From: Gari tellinella
Taxonomy: Eukaryota > Mollusca > Bivalvia > Cardiida > Psammobiidae
Direction of reading: 5' to 3'
DNA length: 64,000 nt
NCBI GenBank assembly: GCA_922989275.2
Contig: OV277859.1
Location: 86,548,198 to 86,612,197 of the forward strand
Shown: in pieces, positions 21,702-32,310 of the stretch
Layout: every line of letters begins with the position of its first letter
Numbering within the stretch: the stretch's first letter is position 1
Position numbers and translations under genes: made by a program
The notes under the pieces: generated by a model
What the model was told of the DNA's origin: nothing
The model's input: only the letters and a program-made list of their open reading frames with translations
Databases searched by the model: none

Positions 21702-22237
21702 GCTTCGTAGGTAAACGAAAAAATACGTTTTTCTCTCATTTTCAAAACCTCACTATACTAACAATTTATAAGCTATTGCCTCAAATTTTGTACTACGCGT
21801 AAGATCATGGTCTAATAAAACATCTGTATTTAAATTTATAACGAAAAGATGACATTAAAAGCATTTCTATTAACACCAAACTTCGTAGGTAAACGAAAAA
21901 ATACGTTTTTCTCTCATTTTCAAAACCTAACTTTACTAACAATTTATAAGCTATCGCCTCAAATTTTGTACTACGCGTAAGATCATTGTCTAATAAAACA
22001 TCTGTATTAAAATTTATAATGAAAATATGACATTAAAAGCATTTCTATTAAACACCAAACTTCATAGGTAAACGAAAAAATACGTTTTTCTCTCATTTTC
22101 AAAACCTCACTAAACTAACAATTTATAAGCTATCGCCTCAAATTTTGTACTACGCGTAAGATTATTGTCTAATAAAACATCTGTATTAAAATTTATAACG
22201 AAAAGATGACATTAAAAGCATTTCTATTAACACCTAA
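21702..22237. repeat. Tandem array, 178-179 bp unit, three near-identical copies
   Basis: Units start at 21703, 21881 and 22060 with CTTCGTAGGTAAACGAAAAA and contain TACTACGCGTAAGAT. They differ by only a handful of bases, so the array is much younger than the one at 20345 in the same element. Confidence 0.9.
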
Positions 22238-23597
22238 CTTTCGGAAAAACGTTGTTTTCTAGCGGCCAGCGAGCGCCGCTGATTGACCGATTTTGGACGA
22301 CAAGATAAATCGCGAGCCGGCCGGATACTTCTCCAGGGTATACTTCCTCCATGCCGACACAGACTTGTGTAGAAATCAAATACAATCTACCTACACTTCG
22401 TGAATTTCATAGTTGTACATTTGTGGTTACAGCTGACAAGGGATAATATCTTGATTTTCATATCTATGTGTACATACCAAAGGGGTATTTTTCTTACATT
22501 TTAGGCCCTATGATATTGGGGAGAATGCATGCTGTATGCATTATGCAGACCGCACACAATTTCATTACTTGAAAATTAGGTCAGGTTTAGATCGCCAATC
22601 CGTCTACGATACAAACGTTTTTTTCACTGGTCGTATATTTCAGGGCTGTGGTTAATAAACAGTATCATGAGTATGTCACAGTAGAATTAGAATTATACTT
22701 GTACGCGTGCGAGTCTTTTAAATGGCCTCGTCTTTGAAGAACGGTTTCGGTTGTGTCTGTGATAAGAATTGTTTACATATCGGAACTCCGAAATAGCAAA
22801 GTGCGCGTTTCATTAGCCAATGAGAATTGGGAAAGTCCGTCATTACGTCATTCTTACAGACAAAAAAGAGGTTGAAACTGCCCGAGAAGCTATGATTGGC
22901 TTACGAAAAGTATTCGCTTGTCTACTGGTCCATTTCCGCTACTCAAAATGTTACGGAATAAACCGAGCAGTCTTACAGAGGCTATACTGTGTTTAGCTGT
23001 CCGAAAAACCGTACTCGCATTTTTTTGCGTGTTCGTGGAAAAATCACTTGCAATTTACAAATTCCACTCGCATTTTGCGAGTATGCAAGCTTAAATTCGA
23101 ACCCTGTTACATACATGTATTAACTCATTCATCCCTGACACTTTTAAATTCGATCTTACACTGACAAAATACAGTTATTCTATTTATTTATGCTTTTAAA
23201 TGATTTTTGGAGCTAAATTGTTTTTCAATTGTACATATTTTACCCCGTGTGGAGCCCCGAGTTTATATCCAACACTTTTTTGTACAATGACGTCACTGAT
23301 TTATTGATTTGACAACATCCGAATTACGTTGTTGTTTCCGATCTTGGATTTGTGTTCTTCCCTTGGGTGCTCGCGACAAATTGGGCTGACCGAATAAAGA
23401 GATAAGACACGATTGACTACCATTCGTGCGGAGCCCAGCGGTGAAAATTCCTAAATAGAAGCACGTGTGGCGATTATAAATCCCACTGTTTGAAACAGTG
23501 AAATTATCAAGTGATAATCCACTGCTATTTCCTAGTAATCCATCGAAAGGCATGAATATAAAGAGCAATAATTGTATAAAAATTAAAATTGCATATC

Positions 23598-23733
23598 CAG
23601 AGCTCCAGATATAAAAGGGGAGTATTTCAAAAACGAGACGATTCTAATGAGTAGTCACACCATAGGATTAGTGCTGAAATGAGTGAGAAAATGTTGCATT
23701 TGCTCAGTTCACTCCCTCTTATCTGGAGCCATG
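23598..23733 (+). mobile_element. Family C MITE (deleted left half) with duplication CATATC
   Basis: Ends CAGAGCTCCAGATATAAA and the complement of CATGGCTCCAGATAAG. Flanked by CATATC at 23592-23597 and 23734-23739. The left arm of the central hairpin is lost. Confidence 0.85.
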
Positions 23734-23862
23734 CATATCCACTTCACTCTCCAGTCTGGTTACTTCTACCTTATTTTACTAGGTCGTGTCAACCTGCACC
23801 ATATAGACACTACCGATTTTCAAAGACAACTTACTTATATGAAAAATTCACCTGTTACTTAC

Positions 23863-23915
23863 CTATAAATCTACTCTTGTCGTCTTCATAAAATTGCAGC
23901 AAGAACTTCTGACAG
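23863..23915 (-). CDS. WD40-repeat SOCS-box protein, probable upstream exon
   Basis: Short candidate exon ending TTTATAG before a consensus donor GTAAGT (23857-23862). It reads KFLLQFYEDDKSRFI plus one base, and so joins in phase 1 to GVRCKT of the 19364 exon. The upstream limit is uncertain: an AG at 23916-23917, or CAG seven bases further in, could be the acceptor. No start codon is present, so further exons must lie above 23.9 kb or outside the window. Confidence 0.5.
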
Positions 23916-24107
23916 CTATTTCATAATTGTTTACATGGTAGTAATGGAGGTGGTCATGACTAAAACTCCGACCGGTCTCCATCCGACAGTTTCTGAATCG
24001 GCTCTCGGTTGCGGTAAAATTTAAACTCGAGAGCCCATCTGCATTTTGATAATATTTTATAATTAATTGATAACAATTAACGAGAGATAGTTTTTGAATA
24101 TATATGT

Positions 24108-24817
24108 CGTCGCCTTATTCTTATAATGAGCTATCTACATTTTTACAGTTTCGAGAAAAACGCCTTCCAACATTCAAAGTGTGTTATATCATTAATTCTT
24201 CGTCTTTTTTTTTTAAATTAAAAAACATATGAAAGACCTTGCACATTTCTATAACCAAACACAATAACAGCCTCATTCATCTAATAGTTTTTTCAAAATT
24301 TAAATTTAAATATTATACTGAGCTATCTGAAAATATCTGGAAATAGAGTATAATCATGTAAAAATCTGTATGCTCTGATCACATTTACGGTTATGCCCGT
24401 ATTCTACATTTATTATACCTGACATGACGTGGCACGGAAGCTGTGGATCAACTTTTTAGTTTGGAGATAGCTCAGTGTAATATTACAAATATGTATCCCA
24501 TATGGAGATACCGCAAAATGTTATTGTAAACATAACTGTCACGTGCTTAATGCCTGAAACGTGATTGGGTAATAGTTCTAAGGATTATAAATTAAGTATT
24601 ATAGTGCTGCAACTCCAGGACATAGCTTAGTATAACACACAACAGTGTCTAAGAAACACGGAGATAGCGCAAGGTGTGAGGCGGTAACTCTATAATTAGA
24701 CCCCCGATCAATAAAATACAAGCACCAGGAGATAGATCTCTGTGAGACGAATCCAGTGATATAAATATCTCATTTTTGGCAAAAATGTAGATAGAGCACT
24801 ATAAGACTAAGGCGACG
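24108..24817. mobile_element. 710-bp TIR element with repeated GAGATAG motifs
   Basis: TIRs CGTCGCCTTATTCTTATA and the complement of CGTCGCCTTAGTCTTATA, continuing to TATCTACATTTTT. Flanked by ATGT (24104-24107 and 24818-24821). Inside, GAGATAG or its complement CTATCT recurs (near 24311, 24468, 24503, 24663, 24729). No coding region. Confidence 0.75.
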
Positions 24818-24967
24818 ATGTGTCTACATCACGACTGAAAAGAATCCCTACTGGCCTACTCTTTTGCCACCCATTTGAACGAAATAATGGTCAAAGGGAA
24901 ATAACCCAAAGTCTCTTTAGATTAACCAGGCCTGAATTATTTCCCTTAGACCAATACCTTATGCGAT

Positions 24968-24968
<1 letters not shown>

Positions 24969-25020
<52 letters not shown>
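24969..25020 (+). repeat. Uninterrupted poly(C), 52 bases
   Basis: Fifty-two consecutive C residues. The exact length may be unreliable in an assembly. Overlapping polyproline frames are artefacts. Confidence 0.9.
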
Positions 25021-25022
<2 letters not shown>

Positions 25023-25039
25023 CACTGGTCAGATTCTGA

Positions 25040-25895
25040 TTTGGATCCAAAACAGATTGAATCTACTCTTCAATCATACTGACTTAAATTTAACTTTGTA
25101 AACGATATTGCAGACAGCAATATTGAAGCAGAAGTTCAAGACTATGAAACGGTGATGGGGTAAAATTCTCACGATTAATTTGTCGGCGAAGTCATATAAG
25201 AGAGATAACTCTGTCAAGCTTATTTAATATTTAGTCAGTCGACTGACATTTTTTCACCAATTCTTAGTGCTTTCATTAATTTGCAACTGACTGGCTAATG
25301 ACTGTTACAGAAGCCCCAGTGTCAAGTTCGATCATTACGGGGTGTTCTCAAATGTTTTTTCATCTGGTTCATAATGCTTTATCTAGATATGTAGATTCTA
25401 TCCCTCTATCTGTCTGTAAGTACTTTATCTTTATTATAAAGTCTTATTATAGATAAGTACAGACTGACCGGTATAGAGGCATAGTTACACATAGATCTAC
25501 GTAACCTGCCCCAGAGAATCGGAGAGTCTATATTTTGAGGGACTGTCCGCTCAGCATTTATAAGTTAGACTCTGTGTTTGCGCGTCAATGCCAGACCACC
25601 ACTGTCTCATGTATTTACATGTATATTAACTGAGATCTGAAATAAAGAAATTTGAATTTAAATTTGAACTTGAATTTGAATTTTTCAATCCCGTATAATA
25701 GTACAGACCAATAGAGGCACATACATACAGCAAAAAAAAAAACAACTCTGGAGCCAGTGCTTGATCTAAATGTTAACGAAAGCTAGAAATAGATTTTTCC
25801 ATTCTTTTGAAAAAACTATCCTCGGGATGAGTGTCACATGATTTACTTTCTGGATGGGATCCAGCAAATCTCGTGATAAGCATGAGCTTGATGAC
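25040..25895. other. No gene recognised
   Basis: Contains an E-family flank relic (AACGATATTGCAGACAG...GGTGATGGGGTAAAA, 25100-25165), a diverged inverted pair around 25375-25510 (ATCTAGATATGTAGATTCTATCCC with its degenerate reverse), and AATTTGAATTT-rich sequence at 25650-25690. Confidence 0.5.
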
Positions 25896-25899
25896 ATGT

Positions 25900-26164
25900 C
25901 AGGGCTGCCATAAGTTGACATGAAAAATCCTAAGATTTCCAAATTTGAATTTTTCAAGTGCGATTTTACGAATCGTACTTTTACCCCATAGCCTGTTTCT
26001 TGTTTTGTTGACATGCGACTACTTAAAGCAGGCCGTAAGTAAAGCAGAATGCACCTTAATGCGCATTCTGCTTCACTCCCAGTCTGCTTTAGGCTACAGT
26101 GTACTGGGGGGGGGGGGGGGGTAATCCGAAGATTTAGGAAAAACCCGGAGAAATGGCAGCCCTG
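25900..26164 (+). mobile_element. Family I MITE with ACATGT flanks
   Basis: Ends CAGGGCTGCCATAAGTTG and ATGGCAGCCCTG. ACATGT at 25894-25899 and 26165-26170. The core is the core-1 hairpin (CTACTTAAAGCAGG, GTAAAGCAGAATG). A run of about 18 G at 26106 interrupts the right part. Confidence 0.8.
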
Positions 26165-26283
26165 ACATGTTTACAGTCAACCCTTTATTAACACCTTCTA
26201 GTCCGGCAGAGGGCTGACTTGACCTGGAAATGCCGTCCTAAGTTTTTTTCTCGACTGATTCTACTTCAGCATATGTTACTTAT

Positions 26284-27740
26284 TGAAAAACCACCGGGTG
26301 CCACTTTGTCACCCTTGAGCATTTTCGTATATTCAAGATGGCGGCCAAGATGGCTGCCCAAAGGCTTTTAAACAAAATAGCACAAAAGTCAGCATTCATT
26401 TTTCCTTTTTTAATTGATTAGACCTCACCATAATGATAGTTATTATTAAAAAAAGTTTCATGTTTTCAAAATGTTACGGGTGGCATCTTGTCACTCTTGA
26501 GCATTTCAGTATATTCAAAATGGCGGCTAAAATGGCTACCTAAATGCGTTGAAACAAACTACTCTTAACTTCAGCATTCAAGGTTTGGTTTTCTTAACTG
26601 ATTTGACCCCACTATAATGATATATATTAATGAAATGATGATACATACTATTGAATTGTTACGGATGACATCTTGTCACCCTTGAGCATTTCTGTATATT
26701 CAAGATGGCGGCCAAAATGGCTACCGAATTTGCTTTTAAACAAAAAAGTTCAAAAAGCAGCATTTATGGTTTCTTTTTTAAACTGATTTGATCTCAATAT
26801 ACATAATGAGAGTTATTATTGACAATTTATGTTTTAAAAATGTTACGGGTGACATCTTGCCACCCTTTAGCATTTCCGTTTATTCAAAATAGCGGCTTAA
26901 ATGGCTATCCAAATGCGTTTAAACTACTCTACTTCAGCATTCATAGTTTGATTTTCTAAACTTATTTGACCCCACCGTCATGAAACTTTTTACTGAAATG
27001 ATTATACATATTATTGAGCTGTTACGGATGACATCTTGTCACCTTTGAGCATATCTGTTTATTCAAAATAGCGGCTAAAATGGCTACCGAAATGCTTTAA
27101 AACAAAATGGTCATCAAATCAGGATTCATAATTTCTTTCTATTAATTGATTTGATCTCACCATTATGATATTCGTTATTGAAATGATCAAACTAATTATT
27201 GAAATATTACGGGTGACATCTTTTTATCATTGAGCATTTCCGTATATTCAAGATGGCGGCCAAAATAGTGACAGAAATTTTGTTTAGCCAAAAAAGTCCA
27301 AAAATCAACAATCATACATTTTTTATTCATTACTGACTCGATATCAACGTATTTATATTTACTTTTAGAGTTATGATACTTATTGATGAAATTTAACGGG
27401 TGACATCTTTTCATCATTGAATATTTCCGTATATTCAAGACGGTGATGCTTATTATTGAAAACAGGATACTTGTTATGGAACTGTACGTAGATGACATCT
27501 TGTCACCCTTGAGCATTTCTGTATATTCTAGATGGCGACCAAAGCGTTGACCGAAATGCTTTAAATCAAAATAAGTCCAAACAACAACATTCATTATTTC
27601 TTATTTTTAAATGGTTTGACCTTACCAGAATGATACTTATTATTGACAGAATGATACTCATTATTGAAATACTTAGGGGGAAATTTTTCCACCTTCAAGC
27701 ATTTTCTTATTCAAGAAAGCGGCCAACATTGCGATAGAAA
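26284..27740. repeat. Tandem array, about 182-bp unit, eight copies
   Basis: Each unit has TTACGGGTGACATCTTGTCA, CCTTGAGCATTTCCGTATAT, TCAAGATGGCGGCCAAAATG and a T-rich tail. GAGCATTT marks fall near 26318, 26499, 26684, 26868, 27048 and 27231, then 27511. The first unit overlaps the inner TIR of the 4.7-kb element, so the array seems to have grown from its own subterminal sequence. Confidence 0.85.
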
Positions 27741-28429
27741 TGCTTAAAATATTTAAAATGTTCAAAAGTCATAATAAACAGTTGTTTCTTGGCTGGTTCG
27801 TTTTAGCACCTGGTATTTACATGTTCACAAGAGCGCTTTTACCTTTATCCTAAGAGACCTTCCTACCTGATCGTGGTTCTGGGGCTTAATTGTCATAGGA
27901 ATATTTCTTTGTATTTGACCGAGATAATGCCCGCTGTCAAGAACTAAAAAGAATGCAGGTCGGTGGTTTTGATCACATGCGCTGATTCGCAAAGAATGAG
28001 ACTAGTCGATATCATCTTTCTGAAATCATCATCATCTCATCTCATAACCTCTCATCCTTTATCGGCCCTATATATGATCTATTCTGTGTTGCAGTACCCT
28101 AAATCCCAACTCATCCATGCATGCTTTAACATATCAATATTTACGTTATACAGGGCGTGCTACTTTGACAGTCACACATTGCTCAGTTTTAAAATTAACT
28201 ATAGCGTTATGACAAGGTTTTTGGTCTAAGTCGCTGGCTGTGAAGATGTTATCCGTTTTTTTCCTTCCTCCAACCAAACCCTACTGGGTCAAGATCAGGT
28301 AGATTGTTTCCTCTAATAAATGCCTAAATCAAGGTAGCAAAGTTTTGCTGATGTTTCATCGCTAAGCTGTGTGGTCTAAACTTGAACGTGTGTTTCAGAT
28401 ATGAACTCGAGGAAATACTATCGCTTGTG

Positions 28430-30310
28430 AAATGTAAGTTTCAATAGAAAAATCAAGTCAACCGATAAGTTAAAACACACAGTTGGACCACAATTCTTTC
28501 CTTGCAGCAGTTCACGTTCCAATTCCAAAGCTGTCTGCAACTGTGATACATCCCGAGACGGTATATGCAGGAAGAATGTCCTCAACAATGTCCATATGTT
28601 TGTCCCATGCAATATCAATAATAGATTGGTTAACATTTTATTCGCCCTTCTTGTTTTGACAGCTTAGGATTAGAATAATTTCATGTGCATGAGAATACCT
28701 ACTACACAATGATATTGTACATGTATATCTCTTAATCTGTTGCTTTCAAATGTTTTCTTTCTGACATAATACATCGGCTTGTTTAAGCTTATGTTTCATT
28801 TTTACCTATTATCACTAGCTTGTTTATTTGTGTGTGCTCAATTTGAAAAGTCTCAGCATCTAGAATGTAAGAGATTATCAGCTTCATTAACTCTTTTTTT
28901 CAGTGACAGTAAGATACACTGATTTTGGTAATATGCTGTTAGCATGCACCTGATAGTAATCGATTTTAACCTGTTGCTCTCGTACACTTATAGAAATTTC
29001 AGTGTTGTATATATAGGTCAACATTGTTGTTCTCCTCCAACTTAAATGTTGGCGATGCAGTTCTACAGAGCCTTTTGTGGGGTATGTCATAAACCCATAA
29101 TAACGATATCGATCCGTCTATGGTGAATGTCTACTGGTCCTATTATTGTGTCAGAAACTCCTATCTGAACTTTTTATTGAGTTGCTTTATCAAATTTTGT
29201 AACTGTCATATCATTATGACCACCAAACAGTGCTGTTGGAAAAGGTGTCAATTCATAGGACAGAACATCTCCGATATCAACCTCATGGCTGCTAGCTTGA
29301 AGACTTTCCAAGACTATTGGGTAGATTTCACATGATTTGATCAACCATCTCATTCTTTTGGTCACGGTGATTTGTTCTCTGGAATCCTTTTTGTCCAATT
29401 CTATTAGCAGTCCCTATCGTGGTTTAAAGCTGTTATGCACATCATCTGATTCCATTTCTTCAGTATCAATGTTGAAAACGCTATCTTTATCAATTTCTTG
29501 ATCAATCTAGCAACAACAGTTTTTTAAATGCACTTTGAACTGACTTGCTAACAATGCATATTACTGTAAGTTCTTCCATAAGTTGAAGTTTGGGTGCAAT
29601 AGAACCCCTTTGTCAAGAGTTAGCATCCTTGATGCACTCAGATAGGCTCGAAAAGGCAAGACTTTAACAACGTTTGCGCTCTAGTGTCTACAAATTCGAA
29701 TATATATTTTTCCAAACGTTCACAGGTTAAGCAGTTTTAGGAAGATTTTGATTTTTGATGAAACTTAAAGATAAAACTAACAGATTCAATTCCGATGAGA
29801 TATTTACCGTGCCTTCCGTGTCCTTTGCATTGTTTTCTATTTTCCGTCTCCCTTGTGTCCCTCAAAGTCAGTTTCAGGATCATCCCTGTGAGCCACCATG
29901 ATATCAAAGTTTGCTTGCAGCTGATTGTACATGTGAATGTCTAAAGCCTATGAGTATTTCTGTTTTATCATAATCTTAATTATGCAATAGGTAACATATC
30001 CATGGCACATAAAGGGGATTTTAATGAACAGATGACATTTTCACTTTTATATACCTCGTCCATGCCTCATCAAATATTAGTTTTCAAACATATTCTGAGC
30101 ACTGCTCTTCGGAGAGCCTCCATTTTTTCAGGTAAGTCATGCCACATCTGCCATTGTTAGTTAACATGACCTGAATCGGAACTTTAAGGCAGCATTTCAC
30201 TATATACTACACTCTTTCAAGGCATCAGCAAATATAAAGGCTAAGCCACTGTCTGTCATCAAACTACCATCATCGGCAACGAAGCTGATGAGTAAGTGTA
30301 TGCAACAAAG
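28430..30310 (-). pseudogene. Decayed transposon-type gene (PIN/FEN1-like family)
   Basis: Minus-strand fragments in shifted frames resemble an uncharacterised protein family multiplied in cnidarian and mollusc genomes (from memory, no search made). YELTPFPTALFGG (29220-29265) matches the family's YELSPFPPALF segment. DILPAYTVSGC followed by ITVADSFGIG (28525-28605) matches its LxxxHAxTGCDTxxxxxGxGK segment, with the conserved D replaced by I. A further coding-like piece, VADDGSLMTDSGLAFIFADA, lies at about 30215-30290. Stops and frame changes separate the pieces, so the gene is dead. The role in the element, if any, is unknown. Confidence 0.45.
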
Positions 30311-30914
30311 CCTATATGCTAAGAATGAAATATTTTGACGCACAAAAACGTGACCCTAGCTGCTGGTACTTTATTCAACACTGACCAAACAAGAAAAAAT
30401 ATCTAGGTCACAGAGATCAAGGTTAAAGGTCAATGTAAGTAATTTACTATTGTAACTAGTTTCACTCGTTGAAATGCACATACACGTGAAGTTATGTGAC
30501 TCTAATTGAAGTACATGTACTTAGTCCAAAATTGACCTTTTAAACGCAAAATAATTTACAAATGTCATAGAGGTCAAGGGCAAAGGTCAAGGTTATCAAA
30601 CTGCAATGCAACGTGCTACTCACATTAAGATGTATCTATGGTTTAATTTTCATTGATATAATACTTAAACTTTCAAGGAATTTACCTGGTATTCGATGCC
30701 GGGGTATAGCATAAAAGGCCCAATTTCGTGGAAATTAGTAAAAAATAGTGGGTGGGGTAAACCGGAAATATATCAAAATGCTCAAGGGTGCCAAGGTGGC
30801 ACCCGGTCAATTCTGAATACCAATACTTTGAACTATCAATATCAATCAAGAAAAAAACTTAGGACGCAATTTCTAGGTAGACCTCAAAATCCTCATTTCT
30901 CTGCCGGACTATTC

Positions 30915-31380
30915 CCACACAGCCTTAGCGCCTTTCAGCACATTTAATTAATTCCGCCAAATAGTTCAATTTTTTACAGACATGAACATGTACCATAATA
31001 AATATTTTCTTTATGCTAGCAGATGATAGCTTATATATATATATATATATATATAGCAGAATGCAAGTAAAGCAGAATGCGCCTTAAGGCGCATTCTTCT
31101 TTACTTTCAACCTGTTTTAAGTGGTCACCCGTCTTCAAAATTAGAAACAGGCTATGGGATAAAGGATTAAGTGACCGCATAATGAGGTACTCTGTTGATA
31201 AAATCACGAAGTACTTACAATAAGTACTTCGTGATAAAATTAAATACACATGGTCGCTTGATAGAGAACAAAGGTAATGCCGAAAAATGTATTACTTCTA
31301 TCTTGCATTAAGCTGTTATATGGATTATATAAATAACAACTTATAGGTTTAATGTCGCTATACAGGTTTAACTGTATCTG
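30915..31380 (+). mobile_element. Family A variant plus second TTAA-type element
   Basis: 30915-31161 is an A variant (CACACAGCCTTAGCGCC, ...AAGCAGAATGCGCC...GGGATAAAGGATTAA) with a (TA)n expansion at 31035-31053. 31165-31380 is a different hairpin-bearing element (GTGACCGCATAATGAGG ... ACAGGTTTAACTGT). Both are repeated at 31450-32700, so this is an old segmental duplication of about 550 bp offset. Confidence 0.65.
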
Positions 31381-31772
31381 TTTCTGCGTTTACAAACACA
31401 CACCAAAAAAAAAACGGAACACGGCATATTTCCAGTAAATCCTGAATTAACACCTTCCCACACAGCCTTAGCGCCTTTCAGCACATTTAATTTATTTCGC
31501 CAAATAGTTCAAAATTTTCCAGACATGAACAGGAACCATAATAAATATTTTCTTTATGCTAGCAGATGCTAGCTTATAGCAGGCTGAAAGTAAAGCAGAA
31601 TGCGTCTTAAGATGCATTCTTCTTTACTTTCAACCTGCTTTAAGTGGTCACCCGTCTTCAAAACTAGAAACAGGCTATGGGATAAAGGATTCAGTGAACG
31701 CTGAATTAGGTACTCTGTTGATAAAATCACGAAATACTTACAACTGTATAAGTACTTAGTGATAAGATTTAA

Positions 31773-32310
31773 AGCGACTCGCAACCAGATGGTGCATTAA
31801 AAATAGTAATTTGTAAATATGTGTCAAACGCTTATATAAATGGTAAAGAATTAGTTTAGGATAAGAAATTCTGTTTAAAAAAATGTATTTCAATAAAAAA
31901 AAAGTATTGGTCTCTGGTGGGATTCGAACCCGGGGCCCGGCATTGGCGGACAGAATGCAAAATAGGGGAAACCGCTTAGACCAATGGACCACGGAACTAT
32001 CCGTTTATCTCGGATTGATTTAACGTATTTCAATGTGTAGCGATCGAAAGTGCATACAACTTCGTAATTCGGCTCGTGTTTATGTCTGAGCCCGTGTAGA
32101 GAAGCAACAACAACAACTATACCGTCTACTAGTCGGTATAGAAAAACGATGGAAAATATCTAAAAATCTAAGATTCGGTGACGATTCTTGAGACTTTTTT
32201 TGGACTGATCATATTTTTTTAATGTCAGAAGCCAAATAATGCCACAAATTTGCTTTTATTTGAGTATTTTATTTTATTTTGACAAGTACACCATCCGGTT
32301 GCGAGTCCCT
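31773..32310. mobile_element. 538-bp TTAA-flanked TIR element containing a tRNA-like region
   Basis: TIRs AGCGACTCGCAACC and the complement of AGGGACTCGCAACC. TTAA on both sides (31769-31772 and 32311-32314). The unoccupied version is at 31236-31245 (AAAATTAAATACACATGG). A tRNA-like block on the minus strand lies at 31909-31997. Confidence 0.85.
31909..31997 (-). tRNA. tRNA-like sequence (pseudo-tRNA or SINE head)
   Basis: The minus strand has a B-box GGTTCGAATCC at 31920-31930 and an A-box TGGTCTAAGCGG at 31972-31983, both fitting RNA polymerase III promoter consensus. The putative acceptor arms (GTTCCGT and AGAGACC) do not pair, so this is not a functional tRNA. The anticodon cannot be placed. 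Confidence 0.55.

Larger units (their letters stand above)
20177..22353. mobile_element. 2.18-kb TIR element (inner) with two tandem arrays
   Basis: TIRs CATGGAGGAAGTATACCCTG at the left and its exact complement at the right, continuing through GAGAAG. Flanked by the 7-bp duplication CCGACAC (20170-20176 and 22354-22360). It contains arrays at 20345-20900 and 21702-22237 and an AGAC microsatellite. No coding region was found, so it is non-autonomous. Confidence 0.85.
20040..23106. mobile_element. 3.07-kb TIR element (outer), flanked by TTACA
   Basis: Ends CAGGGTTAGAATTTAGCT and the complement of CAGGGTTCGAATTTAAGC, with subterminal ACTCGCAAAATGC motifs at both ends. TTACA occurs on each side (20035-20039 and 23107-23111). 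About 0.9 kb belongs to this element; the rest is the inner element at 20177-22353. No intact gene is present. It lies in an intron of the WD40-SOCS gene. Confidence 0.8.
26199..30911. mobile_element. 4.7-kb TIR element with tandem array and decayed gene
   Basis: TIRs start TAGTCCGGCAGAG and end CTCTGCCGGACTA. Similarity resumes inward through CCGTCCTAAGTTTTTTTCT, CCGGGTGCCAC and CACCCTTGAGCATTTT (left 26225-26325, right 30765-30870 inverted). TTC flanks both ends (26196-26198, 30912-30914). The sequence AACACCTTCCCACACAGCC at 31449-31467 is the same site without the insert, with a single TTC. Inside are a 182-bp tandem array (26284-27740) and degraded coding sequence on the minus strand (28.4-30.3 kb). 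Confidence 0.8.

Noticed and set aside
20092..22353. A gene inside the inner TIR element
   Set aside because: Open frames are short and lie in TIRs or tandem units; no transposase motif seen.
23293..23568. 91-residue minus-strand open frame
   Set aside because: No recognisable motif, no splice context that fits the WD40 gene.
24820..25101. Polyproline open frame
   Set aside because: Produced by the 52-base poly(C) run.
27196..27594. 132-residue open frame in the 182-bp array
   Set aside because: Repeat-derived frame; same residues recur with the unit.
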